The position numbers and the translations under genes are program-made. From Patescibacteria group bacterium (lineage in GTDB: Bacteria > Patescibacteriota > Patescibacteriia > 2-12-FULL-60-25), in the NCBI GenBank assembly GCA_029210915.1, contig JARGGJ010000016.1, positions 1-33,638 on the forward strand: a stretch of 33,638 bases of DNA. Direction: 5' to 3'. Positions 8,370-15,998 of this stretch are shown here, in pieces. The first letter of the stretch is position 1, and every line of letters begins with the position of its first letter. Below the pieces are notes generated by a model, which saw nothing but the letters and a program-made list of their open reading frames with translations, ran no database searches and was not told the DNA's origin.

Positions 8370-8449
8370 ATTAAAAAATTTTTGTGTTATAATTTCACCG
8401 CTTTGGCAATTCGGCCAAAGTTTTGTTCCTTAAACAAGGGGGTCAGCGC

Positions 8450-9076
8450 ATGCATTTTCCAGAACCCAGATCTTGCAGAGATCTTAATGAAGAGCTGTTC
8501 GCCTTTTACAGCCAGTCGGCGGATCTGGCAACGCGGTTGCTGGATCACATGTCGAGGCTTTCATCGCCTTATGACTGTGAAGCGCACATTCTTTCATTTT
8601 TTTCGAGGATGGTTATGCGGATCTGGCTTCCCGGTAACGTGAGCCTAACCATCATACCCATCGAAACATATACTGCCTGCATTACGCTGGCCACCGAGCC
8701 AAACAATGATGATCCGGAAATTATTTACCAAAATAATTTCAACGTGAGCATGAATACGATTCTCGAAATCCTTTCTGTAAGCCATGCAGTTCTGCCGTTT
8801 ATGCTGGAAGGCTGTTCTCCAAGCAAGGTTGTGCTTACCGCAACAATGAGTAAAAGGCGTAATACACTGCCTCCTTCGGCTTTCACCTACGCGGATGCTG
8901 ATATCGATAGCGACCACCCTGAGAATCTAACTCTGATGGCGCAAACCGTGATTGCCAACGATATTTCCAACACCGGTGTTTATCTAAGGCCTCCTCCGGT
9001 TGGAGATCTTGTAATGGCGCTTAGTACTGCCGATGAACTGCCCTATGTTGAATCTAGGGGGCGAGCAAAAACCTAG
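8450..9076 (+). CDS. hypothetical protein, paralogue of 7047-8147
   Basis: The protein has 208 residues. The start at 8450 is set by AAGGGGG seven bases upstream. A TATAAT at 8388-8393 is a likely -10. It shares ILSFFSRMVMR (47-57) and TLPPSAFTYADA (139-150) with the N-terminal half of the protein at 7047-8147 and ends in its own variable tail. Both seem to belong to one uncharacterised family with a folded N-terminal domain and a diverged C-terminus. There is no signal peptide or membrane span. It is the last gene before the convergent valS. Confidence 0.72.
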   Translation: MHFPEPRSCRDLNEELFAFYSQSADLATRLLDHMSRLSSPYDCEAHILSFFSRMVMRIWLPGNVSLTIIPIETYTACITLATEPNNDDPEIIYQNNFNVSMNTILEILSVSHAVLPFMLEGCSPSKVVLTATMSKRRNTLPPSAFTYADADIDSDHPENLTLMAQTVIANDISNTGVYLRPPPVGDLVMALSTADELPYVESRGRAKT

Positions 9077-9096
9077 AACATAAACCTAAACAAAAA

Positions 9097-9121
9097 CGAG
9101 CCGTCTGGCCCGCTTTTTTTT
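9097..9121. terminator. bidirectional terminator between convergent genes
   Basis: The stem CGAGCC/GGCCCG (one A-C mismatch) has loop GTCT. It is followed by eight T on the plus strand and preceded by five A, which is a T-run for the minus strand. It serves the 8450 gene, and its T-run overlaps the valS stop codon. Confidence 0.8.
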
Positions 9122-11822
9122 ACAATGATTTCATTCGTTCTTTTAGAGCTTGCTGTTTCTTTTTTGCCTCATCGAGCTTATCTTTCATACTGTTTACGAC
9201 ATGTTCCGGAGCTTTGGATGTAAAATCGGCATTTTCGAGTTTCGCTTCGGTCGATTTTATGTAAGGCGCAAGCTCTTCGATTTCTTTTTGTAGTTTAATC
9301 TTTTCCGCTTCGACATCTATTGCGCCGGCGAGGTTGAGGCCAATAGTCATAGTACCCGATACATCGGTTGCCCAGCCTTCGGCGATCGTTTCCTCGATAT
9401 TGATAGATTCGGCGCGAGTGAGAGATTTGATAACTTCGTGATTTTCCTCAATCAGCTGGTGCTGATATGTATCGGCGACTATTGAGTACTCTACGAATTT
9501 TGCGGCTTCAATTCCCTGCTCTGCGCGTAGGCGGCGGAGATCGGTAATCAAACTTCGTAATGTTTCAAAACTATTTACTTCTTGGTCCATGGTCCTCGGT
9601 ACATCGTCCTGGCTCTGGGGCCAGGGGGCAACTATGAGTTGGTCTTGGTTGAATTGGCTCCAGATGAACTCGGTGACAAAAGGCATGAATGGGTGCCAGA
9701 GTTTTAGAATCGTGGGCAATATGTGCATTAGGATTTCTTGTTTGCCTTTTTCAACTTTAGCGATTTCCAAATACCAGTCTGCTAAATCGTTCCAAGTGAA
9801 ATCGCGGAGCTCTTCACCGGCTGGAGAGAATTGATAAGTTTCCAACTTCTTTGTAACAGATGCTGTAACTTCTTCGAGGCGCGATAAGATCCATTTATCA
9901 GATAAGGTTCGAATTTCGTATTTCGAACTACGAACTTCGCCTTCGGAAGAATCGTTGTTCGTGGTTCGTCGAGCTGAGCTCGATTCTTGTTTGATATTCG
10001 TCAAAATGAAGCGTGAGATGTTCCAGAGTTTGTTGGTGAAGTTGCGTCCGTTTTCAATTTTTTCTGTGTAATAACGAGAATCATTTCCTGCTGATATGCC
10101 AAATAGTAAACTGATTCTAAGAGCATCCGAGCCATACTCATCGACAACTTCGATTGGATCGATGCCATTGCCAGATGATTTGGAGAATTTTTTACCCTCT
10201 TTATCGCGCAAGATTCCATGAATGTAAGCGTCTTTAAAAGGGATATCGTTAAAGAGATATGTACTCATTAACACCATACGCATCAGCCAGAGATACAAAA
10301 TTTCGTAACCCATTTGCATCCATTGTGTTGGATGAAAAGTATTGAGATCGAGTGTTTCGTTTGGCCAGCCCAGAGTAGAAAATGTCCAGGAACCGGATGA
10401 GAACCATGTGTCTAAAGTATCCGGATCTTGCTCCCAGCCTTCGCCTTCCGGAGCTGTATTGCCAACGTGAATCTCCTCGCCTTTGTACCAAACCGGGATG
10501 CGATGACCCCACCAGATTTGGCGAGATAGGCACCAATCGCGAAGATTTTCGACACGATCCAAATAGAGTTTGGTAAAACGATCCGGGGTGATTGTAACTA
10601 GTTTTTCTTTATCACCATCCAAACCGGTGGTAACCGCATCTCGCATTAAATCGCGTAAACTTTTTCCACGGCCCGGAATTTCTTTGTTCATATCGAGCCA
10701 CCACTGAGTTTTGGGAATTGCTTCAATCACATCGCCATAGCGGTCGGAAGTGCCGACGCTTTGATCGATTTCTTCTTCTTTGATTAGCAAATCGTTGTCT
10801 TTGAGATATTGAACAAATTTTTCCCGAGCTTCCACTGCGGTTAATCCTTGATAAGCCTCGCCTGCTTCGGCAGTCATTCTTCCATCTTCGCCGATAACCG
10901 GGATGATATCGATTGGGTCACCCTTGGCTTTTTGTTTTTCGTACATCGCAAAATCCACTGCGCTGTGAGCGGGCGTAACTCCGAGGGCGCCGGTACCAAA
11001 TTCCGGATCAACTTCTTCGTCGGCTATGACTTTGATGTTTAGGGGTTTGGATGCGCCAACATCTACAGAGAAGGTTTGGCCGATAAATTGTTTGTAGCGG
11101 TCATCGTTTGGATGAACTGCAACGGCAGTATCACCGAGTTTTGTTTCGGGGCGGGTTGTGGCGATGACGATTGGGAAATCTTTGCTGTATTTAAAAGTAT
11201 AAAATTTAGCCTTACGATCTACATACTCGATCTCATCGTCTGAACAAGTTGATTGACCTTTTACTGTCCAATTTACAACCCTGTATCCGCGATAGATGAG
11301 GCCATCATTGTACATTCTGGTGAAGAGCTCGTTTACAGCCGTATTGCGCTCTTCATCAAATGTATAAGCCAAACGCGACCAATCGCAACTGGTACCGATT
11401 TTACGGATTTGATTTATCATTGTTGCTTTAGAACCCTCTGCGAATTCGCGGATTTTCTCCAAAAGCTTTTCACGACCTAATTCTTCACGAGGATATTCCA
11501 TGCCATCGGCGATAAGCATTTTCTCCACTTTAGCCTGGGTGGCAATAGCAGCATGATCTGTTCCCGGTACAATGACGGCTTTTTTACCGCGCATGCGCTC
11601 GAATCGAACCATGGTATCCATAAGTGCGTTTTCCAGAGTATGCCCAAGGTGAAGGACACCGGTTACATTTGGTGGCGGCATGGAAATGCAGAACGGAGCT
11701 CCTTGCTGATTGCGCTCGGGGAGTTTATCGGGATTAAAAAAACCGTTCTCTTCCCAGCGCTTGTAAATATAGGCTTCTACGTCTTTTGAATCGTAGGCTT
11801 TTGGTAGATCTTTGAAATCCAT
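9120..11822 (-). CDS. valS: valyl-tRNA synthetase with repeat-derived inserts
   Basis: This class I synthetase charges tRNA-Val and edits mischarged tRNA. Over 900 residues it has HLGH (58-61), the editing-domain motif TTRPETKLGDTA (222-233), the KMSKS-type motif KFSKSSGN (545-552), the anticodon-binding helical domain and a C-terminal coiled coil (IKLQKEIEEL). Two stretches match repeats found elsewhere. Residues 612-640, between KLWNISRFILTNI and LSDKWILSRLEE, are Ser/Arg/Glu-rich and lie in a CGAGCTGAGCTCG-type repeat. Residues 734-746 (PQSQDDVPRTMDQ) lie in a copy of the palindrome arm at 23034-23064. The frame is intact. The ATG has no clear ribosome site, and its leader is an AT-rich repeat. 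Confidence 0.97.
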   Translation of the reverse strand: MDFKDLPKAYDSKDVEAYIYKRWEENGFFNPDKLPERNQQGAPFCISMPPPNVTGVLHLGHTLENALMDTMVRFERMRGKKAVIVPGTDHAAIATQAKVEKMLIADGMEYPREELGREKLLEKIREFAEGSKATMINQIRKIGTSCDWSRLAYTFDEERNTAVNELFTRMYNDGLIYRGYRVVNWTVKGQSTCSDDEIEYVDRKAKFYTFKYSKDFPIVIATTRPETKLGDTAVAVHPNDDRYKQFIGQTFSVDVGASKPLNIKVIADEEVDPEFGTGALGVTPAHSAVDFAMYEKQKAKGDPIDIIPVIGEDGRMTAEAGEAYQGLTAVEAREKFVQYLKDNDLLIKEEEIDQSVGTSDRYGDVIEAIPKTQWWLDMNKEIPGRGKSLRDLMRDAVTTGLDGDKEKLVTITPDRFTKLYLDRVENLRDWCLSRQIWWGHRIPVWYKGEEIHVGNTAPEGEGWEQDPDTLDTWFSSGSWTFSTLGWPNETLDLNTFHPTQWMQMGYEILYLWLMRMVLMSTYLFNDIPFKDAYIHGILRDKEGKKFSKSSGNGIDPIEVVDEYGSDALRISLLFGISAGNDSRYYTEKIENGRNFTNKLWNISRFILTNIKQESSSARRTTNNDSSEGEVRSSKYEIRTLSDKWILSRLEEVTASVTKKLETYQFSPAGEELRDFTWNDLADWYLEIAKVEKGKQEILMHILPTILKLWHPFMPFVTEFIWSQFNQDQLIVAPWPQSQDDVPRTMDQEVNSFETLRSLITDLRRLRAEQGIEAAKFVEYSIVADTYQHQLIEENHEVIKSLTRAESINIEETIAEGWATDVSGTMTIGLNLAGAIDVEAEKIKLQKEIEELAPYIKSTEAKLENADFTSKAPEHVVNSMKDKLDEAKKKQQALKERMKSL
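9585..9622. repeat. in-frame TCCATGGTCCT repeat arm inside valS
   Basis: 31 bases from 9585 match the reverse complement of the right arm of the intergenic palindrome at 22994-23064 at 28 positions (differences: C for A, C for G, T for C). The reading frame of valS continues through it. Confidence 0.7.
9905..9990. repeat. in-frame repeat inside valS
   Basis: The stretch is made of TTCGAA/TACGAA-type short inverted repeats plus CGTCGAGCTGAGCTCGAT. The latter 18 bases occur identically at 25555-25572, upstream of rsmA. It encodes an extra Ser/Arg-rich linker between the catalytic and anticodon domains. Confidence 0.65.
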
Positions 11823-11825
11823 AAA

Positions 11826-11926
11826 TCAACAAATATTTACCAAATATTGCCCAAGATACAAATCTCACCAAACATTGTTTGCTTAGTATTTGTAAAAACT
11901 TGGGAAAGATTTGATTATGTTTATTT
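11826..11926. repeat. CAAATATTTACCAA inverted-repeat element, copy 1
   Basis: AT-rich arms (CAAATATTTACCAAATATTG and its mirror ending in GTAAAAACTTGGGAAAG) form an imperfect inverted repeat directly before the valS start. Sister elements lie at 13980-14080 and 16046-16160. A valS promoter could lie inside, with TTTGTA and TAAATA spaced 17 apart, but this is weak. Confidence 0.65.
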
Positions 11927-11962
11927 AGGGATATTACGGGAATGGAGGGGAAATATCAAGCC

Positions 11963-12114
11963 GAACCTTGATTCGCTTGATTACCTATTATCTTGAACCT
12001 TGATTATCAAACCGATTACAAAACCTAATTAAACTTGATTACTTATTGAATAAAATTATACCTATGGTAATCAAGAAAATATGAGCTAGAATCAAGTTTA
12101 ATCAAGGTTCAGAC
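11963..12114. repeat. GAACCTTGATT element, copy 2
   Basis: The left end GAACCTTGATTCGCTTGATT contains a second internal GAACCTTGATT at 11995. The right end ATCAAGTTTAATCAAGGTTC mirrors it. With the preceding element it fills the 340-base gene-free gap between valS and 12163; no gene is seen there. Confidence 0.7.
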
Positions 12115-12120
12115 AATTTA

Positions 12121-12142
12121 AAAACCCTCGAGAGTTCGAGAG
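12121..12142 (-). terminator. Rho-independent terminator (minus strand)
   Basis: On the minus strand, CTCTCGA/TCGAGGG forms a 7-bp stem (one G-U pair) with a 4-base loop followed by a T-run. A second hairpin, GCCGCG/CGCGGC, just upstream contains the TAA of the 12163 gene in its loop. Confidence 0.7.
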
Positions 12143-12162
12143 CTTGGGAGTTGGCCGCGTTT

Positions 12163-12546
12163 TTACGCGGCGAAGATTCTGATGACTGTTGCGAGTGGCA
12201 TCCTCTGCCTCAATGATCGCATCCAGACAATATTTAGAATATCCGGAGAGAGTTGTTTACAGACCTCACTGCAATTATCCGGCACCTGCATGAGCTCCAT
12301 CCATTTCACAACGATGGCTCCGTTAACAGGAGGATTTTTGCGAAGGCTGGCGAGTTCATCACGGAGCCAGCGCAATTGGTGCGCAAACCCGTGGAACGAG
12401 AGTGGTACATGGCTGACAAAAACCAGCCTGCCCGTGCGTGACTCGCGATTGTCGATTTTTGGCAAACCGTTTTGAAGCAGGAATGCCAATGACTGGTTGA
12501 CAGTGCATGGAACACGGATGTTCCCGGTATGGCATTCGAGCTTCAT
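12163..12546 (-). CDS. hypothetical protein
   Basis: The protein has 127 residues from the ATG at 12546, with GTGGGG five bases upstream; a GTG two codons earlier is the alternative. It carries about four Cys, several Trp and mixed basic and hydrophobic residues. No domain or membrane segment is recognised. It is the second gene of a two-gene unit, 27 bases after the 65-residue acidic protein. Its stop codon lies in a hairpin loop and a terminator follows. The function is unknown. Confidence 0.62.
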   Translation of the reverse strand: MKLECHTGNIRVPCTVNQSLAFLLQNGLPKIDNRESRTGRLVFVSHVPLSFHGFAHQLRWLRDELASLRKNPPVNGAIVVKWMELMQVPDNCSEVCKQLSPDILNIVWMRSLRQRMPLATVIRIFAA

Positions 12547-12573
12547 GATCACCCCACTTGTTTGCGATTCATT

Positions 12574-12771
12574 CTACTCTTCTTCGGCTTCCGCTTCGAG
12601 ATCGAACAGGCTGTCACTCGGGCTCTCACCGTAGAGCCGCGCTTCCGCGGTTGCAGTTTCGTCTGATTGTGGGGCTTCACCCAATCCGCGACTCAAGCCA
12701 TACAAAACGTCCGGCGATGAGGGAGATTCGTTTCGGAACATACTGTTGGGATAATCACTGCCTGCGCTCAT
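12574..12771 (-). CDS. small acidic hypothetical protein
   Basis: The protein has 65 residues from the ATG at 12771. AAGGAAAG lies six to seven bases before this ATG but directly against an upstream in-frame ATG, which favours the downstream start. It is rich in Ser, Pro and Glu and ends DLEAEAEEE, so it is probably disordered. A promoter with a consensus TTGACA lies at 12830-12859. It is the first gene of a two-gene unit. The function is unknown. Confidence 0.58.
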   Translation of the reverse strand: MSAGSDYPNSMFRNESPSSPDVLYGLSRGLGEAPQSDETATAEARLYGESPSDSLFDLEAEAEEE

Positions 12772-12829
12772 TAACATCTTTCCTTTTGTTTGGGTCGTTT
12801 TCAAGCAAGTTATAAAAAAGAGCAACTGC

Positions 12830-12859
12830 ATTATTGCCTGAATTTTAGCATTTTGTCAA
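12830..12859 (-). promoter_or_regulatory. promoter of the 12771-12163 unit
   Basis: On the minus strand, TTGACA, 18 bases, AATAAT. It precedes the 65-residue gene by about 60 bases. Confidence 0.55.
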
Positions 12860-12872
12860 GAGTTGGGAAATA

Positions 12873-12894
12873 AACCCTTCGACAAGCTCAGGAT
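12873..12894. repeat. CCTTCGACAAGCTCAGGAT repeat
   Basis: A solitary copy of the family seen in altered form at 741-763 and 811-833. Confidence 0.55.
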
Positions 12895-12960
12895 ACTCCT
12901 ATTAGAAATAAACTCTTAGATTAGACTTAAGATATTTACAACCTAATGACTAATGAAAAT

Positions 12961-12989
12961 AAAAATCCCCCAACCGAGTGGTTGAGGGG
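12961..12989 (-). terminator. Rho-independent terminator (minus strand)
   Basis: The stem CAACC/GGTTG, extended by CCCC/GGGG past a bulged A, is followed on the minus strand by ATTTTTATTTT. It ends the 13017-13250 gene. Confidence 0.85.
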
Positions 12990-13016
12990 TGGGTAGCCCC
13001 GTGGAAGATCCCGGGA

Positions 13017-13250
13017 CTATGGTTTGCGAGGCTCGACGCGGTATCCGATCATGTTCGTGACCAGGATAGGTTCGAGCCTGCCGCAGGTTGTGAAGTGTAG
13101 ACCGTCGGCGCGATTTGCGCAGATGCGCAGGCTGACGCCGGTCTGGACATCTTCGATGAAGACTTCGCCCGAAGGATTTGTGTAAACCTTCAAGTTACGA
13201 TCTTCGTAGTGAACCGGGAACTGCGCTCCTCTGGTTTTTCCTGCACTCAT
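13017..13250 (-). CDS. small hypothetical protein
   Basis: The protein has 77 residues and looks all-beta (NLKVYTNPSGEVFIEDVQTGVSLRI in outline), with one Cys in ICANRADG and one in TTCGRLEP. GGAGAT sits seven bases before the ATG. There is no membrane span or known motif. It lies 74 bases downstream of the Ala-rich helical gene, in the same orientation, and a strong terminator follows. The function is unknown. Confidence 0.65.
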   Translation of the reverse strand: MSAGKTRGAQFPVHYEDRNLKVYTNPSGEVFIEDVQTGVSLRICANRADGLHFTTCGRLEPILVTNMIGYRVEPRKP

Positions 13251-13324
13251 CTCGTATCTCCTTGGTTTTCGGTGGATAATAGTTCAAAACCAGGATAACC
13301 GGGCTGAGTGGTTGGATCGTACGC

Positions 13325-13615
13325 CTAACGTTGCATGGTATGCGCCGCGCGTAACATCTGCTCCGCAGCTTCTGCCATTTGCTCCGCTGCTCTGGAGTTG
13401 GCCTGCGATGCTTCGAGCATCTTTTGTGCGGCACTGCTATTTATCTCCGCAGCTCTGAACATGTCTTGGGCTGCGCTGTACAGCTCACCAAGGTGTTTTG
13501 TTAGGAGCTTGTCGACAGAGTTAATCATCTCAGCAACTTCTCTCGTGGCAGACACCACAGAGAGATCGAAGACCCTAGCGGCAGCTTCAAGCTTCTTGAC
13601 GTTTTCTTCGTTCAT
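13325..13615 (-). CDS. small Ala-rich coiled-coil protein
   Basis: The protein has 96 residues. From about residue 45 a heptad-like pattern repeats with little variation (AAQDMFRAAE, AAQKMLEASQ, AAEQMAEAAEQMLRAA), which should give a long amphipathic helix or coiled coil. GGAGAGGG precedes the ATG. The start lies only 22 bases after the 3' end of tRNA-Leu, and the ribosome site lies within that gap, so the mRNA is probably released from a tRNA-mRNA co-transcript by tRNA 3' processing. The partner and function are unknown. Confidence 0.65.
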   Translation of the reverse strand: MNEENVKKLEAAARVFDLSVVSATREVAEMINSVDKLLTKHLGELYSAAQDMFRAAEINSSAAQKMLEASQANSRAAEQMAEAAEQMLRAAHTMQR

Positions 13616-13637
13616 AACCCTCTCCTCTTTTTTGTTT

Positions 13638-13722
13638 TGGTAGCCCCGAAGGGAGTCGAACCCTTAATGCCTTGCGGCCGCGGATTTTAAATCCGCCGCG
13701 TATGCCATTCCGCCACGGGGCC
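13638..13722 (-). tRNA. tRNA-Leu(UAA), CCA encoded
   Basis: The 85-base gene folds with acceptor GGCCCCG/CGGGGCT, an anticodon stem GCGGA/TCCGC holding loop TTTAAAA (anticodon TAA), the long variable arm typical of tRNA-Leu and a GGTTCGACTCC T-arm. A CCA end is encoded. G1 faces U72, a wobble pair. It decodes UUA. Confidence 0.95.
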
Positions 13723-13813
13723 AGAAACAGAAGTCGCAAGTCCATCAAGCGAAAAGTCCATAAAGTACTTTAAGATGACTGAAAATATAAAGAACCAAAT
13801 GAATATAATTGCT

Positions 13814-13842
13814 AAGCTATCATATTTTTGTGTTTTTGTCAA
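13814..13842 (-). promoter_or_regulatory. likely tRNA-Leu promoter
   Basis: On the minus strand, TTGACA, 17 bases, TAGCTT, about 90 bases before the tRNA. The -35 is consensus and the -10 is weak. Confidence 0.4.
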
Positions 13843-13900
13843 TGGTGGCTGACGGATTTTGGTGGGGTTTCTGGGCTTGGTTGAGATAAGGGGTTAAAAA

Positions 13901-13941
13901 CATGTCAAACCGTTGACATGATGCTAAATTAAAGGTAATCT
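13901..13941 (+). promoter_or_regulatory. promoter with palindromic operator-like site
   Basis: CATGTCAA and TTGACATG form a perfect 8-bp inverted repeat around ACCG. The right half supplies a consensus TTGACA -35, followed after 17 bases by TAATCT. It points towards the DHH-like gene at 14093. Confidence 0.45.
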
Positions 13942-13979
13942 ATCCCATTCCCTAGTTCACCCTCATGCACTAAGGTTTA

Positions 13980-14080
13980 CACAAATATAACCAAATATTT
14001 ACCAAGTTAATCCAAATATATCCCAAACTCTATAAAGTTAAGTTTGATAATATTTGTATCTTGGTCAATATTTGGGAAAA
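13980..14080. repeat. CAAATATTTACCAA element, copy 2
   Basis: The left arm (CAAATATTTACCAAG) and right arm (ATTTGTATCTTGGTCAATAT) are inverted copies of each other. It forms the leader of the DHH-like gene, ending 13 bases before its ATG. Confidence 0.65.
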
Positions 14081-14092
14081 GTTTAGTTTAGT

Positions 14093-15232
14093 ATGGCCTA
14101 TCAAGGATTTACGCAAGCAACAGAGGCCTTAAAGCGCGCCAAACGCACCCTCGTAGTTGCTCCAGAAAACCCAACAGCAGACATAGCGGCAGCCATGGCT
14201 GGGCTTTTTGCGTATTTGCGGGCCCATGGGCTGGAAGTGGATGCATACTCCCCTAATCTGAATATCCTGAAATTGCCGGCATATTTGCCCATGAAGGAGC
14301 TTATTTTACCGCAATTATCTGCAATGAGAGATTTTAGAATTTCTTTAAAAGTAGATAAAATACCGGTCAGCGAGATGTCTTATGATGTAAAGGATGGCAA
14401 TTTGGATATTGTGCTTACACCAAAACACGGTGAGTGGAGCGCGCATGATTTAAGTTTTCACCAAGGCGAAGATAGGTACGATTTAATTGTCGCTTTGGGT
14501 TGTTATGATAGAAACATGCTCTCCGATTTGTTTCCCAATCATGCCGATTTTGTTTACAGAACTCCGGTTATCAATATAGATCATGATGCCAAAAACGAGC
14601 ACTGGGCCGCGATAAACTTGGTGGATATGACAGCGGGTTCGGTAACCGAGGTATTACATGGCTGGTTTACGGATTGGAACGAACAAAAAATTGATGAAAA
14701 GATTGCAACGGCTCTTATGGCCGGAATGATTTGGAAGACACAGTCTTTTAAATCCGCGAGTGTGACGCCAAAGACTTTGGAACGCGCATCAAAACTTGTA
14801 TCGCTTGGCGCAGATAGAGAGTCGGTTGTGCATCAGCTTTGGAGAACCAGAAGCGTGAGCACGCTTAAACTTTGGGGAAGGGCTTTGACACGGCTGGAAC
14901 AAGATACTGCTAACGAAATGGTTTGGACCAGTTTGAGCAAGCAAGACATAATGGAAACCGGAACAACAGAGGCTAAGCTTGATGAGTTGGTACAAGAATT
15001 AATTGCCTATGCACCGGATGCAAAGTTGGTTGCGATTTTTGTTGAGCACGATGAAAATACAACTCGAGCAGCATTATTCGCAGAAGCTCCGCATGATGCA
15101 AGGATATTGGGGAGAGCGCTTGGATTTGATGGAACGCGCGAAAAATCCGGCGGTGCCATTGCGATGCCGGTTGTGGAGGCGAAGGAACATGCTATTGCTA
15201 CGCTCAGACAGAGTCTTCGCAATAACCAATAA
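14093..15232 (+). CDS. DHH-family phosphoesterase-like protein with degenerate active site
   Basis: The 379-residue protein has the order of a DHH/DHHA1 (NrnA/RecJ-like) phosphoesterase. The N-terminal ENPTADIAAAMAGL corresponds to the HxxPDGDAxGS segment, INIDHDAKN to the DHH motif, ALMAGMIWKTQSF to the segment holding the fourth metal aspartate, and a C-terminal SGGAIAM to the DHHA1 GGxxxAA motif. Several metal ligands are replaced: H and PDGD at the first site, HD for HH in DHH, and no TDTG. The family cleaves nanoRNA or pAp; this member may be inactive or altered. The last codons (AATAACCAATAA) come from a repeat. Confidence 0.6.
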   Translation: MAYQGFTQATEALKRAKRTLVVAPENPTADIAAAMAGLFAYLRAHGLEVDAYSPNLNILKLPAYLPMKELILPQLSAMRDFRISLKVDKIPVSEMSYDVKDGNLDIVLTPKHGEWSAHDLSFHQGEDRYDLIVALGCYDRNMLSDLFPNHADFVYRTPVINIDHDAKNEHWAAINLVDMTAGSVTEVLHGWFTDWNEQKIDEKIATALMAGMIWKTQSFKSASVTPKTLERASKLVSLGADRESVVHQLWRTRSVSTLKLWGRALTRLEQDTANEMVWTSLSKQDIMETGTTEAKLDELVQELIAYAPDAKLVAIFVEHDENTTRAALFAEAPHDARILGRALGFDGTREKSGGAIAMPVVEAKEHAIATLRQSLRNNQ

Positions 15233-15296
15233 TCAAATTCCAATCACCAATAAATAATCAATATTCAATAACCAAATAACCAATTGGTTATTTTTT
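15221..15296. repeat. AATAACCAATAA repeat tract ending in a terminator-like palindrome
   Basis: Irregular copies of AATAACCAA/AATCACCAA run from inside the 3' end of the DHH-like gene to the perfect 20-base palindrome at 15274-15293, which is followed by a T-run to 15296. The tract supplies the stop codon of the gene and probably its terminator. Similar tracts lie at 18398-18505 and 28618-28752. Confidence 0.7.
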
Positions 15297-15299
15297 GTA

Positions 15300-15440
15300 T
15301 TTGTAGGGGCGCATCCTTGTGATCGCCCGCGCTATATCAAAGCTAATCAAGTTACGCCTTTGGCGACAGAACGGGCGAACACTAGGTTCGCACCCTACAA
15401 CAGATGATGGACGAACACGAGGTATCGCCCCTACAAATTA
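15300..15440. repeat. TTGTAGGGGCG inverted-repeat element
   Basis: The left end TTGTAGGGGCGCATCCTTG is mirrored by the right end GAGGTATCGCCCCTACAAA. The centre also holds GCCCGC and GGGCGAAC blocks. A half copy lies at 23189-23215. The right end overlaps trmH and contributes its stop codon. Confidence 0.7.
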
Positions 15441-15997
15441 CCGTTAACCAGTCTCTGACGCATCGCTTCCTCGAGAACTGTTGCGGCGGTGACGGAGACG
15501 TTTAGGGATTGAACAAAACCTCGCATGGGGATGGCTATGATGTGATCTGCAAGGGATTTTAGTTCTGCTGTTATGCCGTGGGTTTCGTTGCTGATGATGA
15601 TGGCTGATGGCGCGGCGAGATTGTAATCAAAATGCGGTTTGCCTTTTGAATCGAGTGCGGTTGCGTAGATGGTTAGGTTGCGCGATTTGATATCTGCGAT
15701 GCAATCTTTGATAGAAGTCCACTTTTTTATATTGAGCCACTTGGCGGCAGAGGCGGCGGAATCACCGCGCATTTCTCTTAAACGCGGAGGGCTTCCTTCG
15801 GGGTAAAGGAGATGAACAGTGCCAACTCCAACCGCATCGCAAGTGCGCAAAATCGCCCCGATGTTATGCGGGTCGTCGACATTATCTATTATTACTTCCA
15901 AATCTTGCCAGCGGTTCTCCATGACTTTGTTGATACGCTCTTCGCGAGTTCCACCTAAAGGCGAGATTCTATCGTGCTTATTGTGCCTGATCGACAT
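15431..15997 (-). CDS. TrmH/SpoU-family RNA 2'-O-methyltransferase
   Basis: The 188-residue protein has the three SPOUT-knot motifs of the TrmH family: NVDDPHNIGAILRTCDA (39-55, with catalytic Arg 51), IIISNETHGI, and IPMRGFVQSLNVSVTAA near the C-terminus. It should methylate a ribose 2'-OH in tRNA or rRNA using S-adenosylmethionine. The motifs best resemble tRNA Gm18 methyltransferase, though the target is not proven. It is shorter than E. coli TrmH (229), lacking most of the C-terminal extension. The last Leu codon and the TAG stop (TTGTAG) belong to the TTGTAGGGGCG repeat, so the insertion may have set the C-terminus. Confidence 0.88.
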   Translation of the reverse strand: MSIRHNKHDRISPLGGTREERINKVMENRWQDLEVIIDNVDDPHNIGAILRTCDAVGVGTVHLLYPEGSPPRLREMRGDSAASAAKWLNIKKWTSIKDCIADIKSRNLTIYATALDSKGKPHFDYNLAAPSAIIISNETHGITAELKSLADHIIAIPMRGFVQSLNVSVTAATVLEEAMRQRLVNGNL

Positions 15998-15998
15998 A

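Noticed and set aside
13195-13434. 79-codon frame overlapping two small genes on the minus strand
   Set aside because: It overlaps genes that have good ribosome sites and coherent composition, and has none itself.
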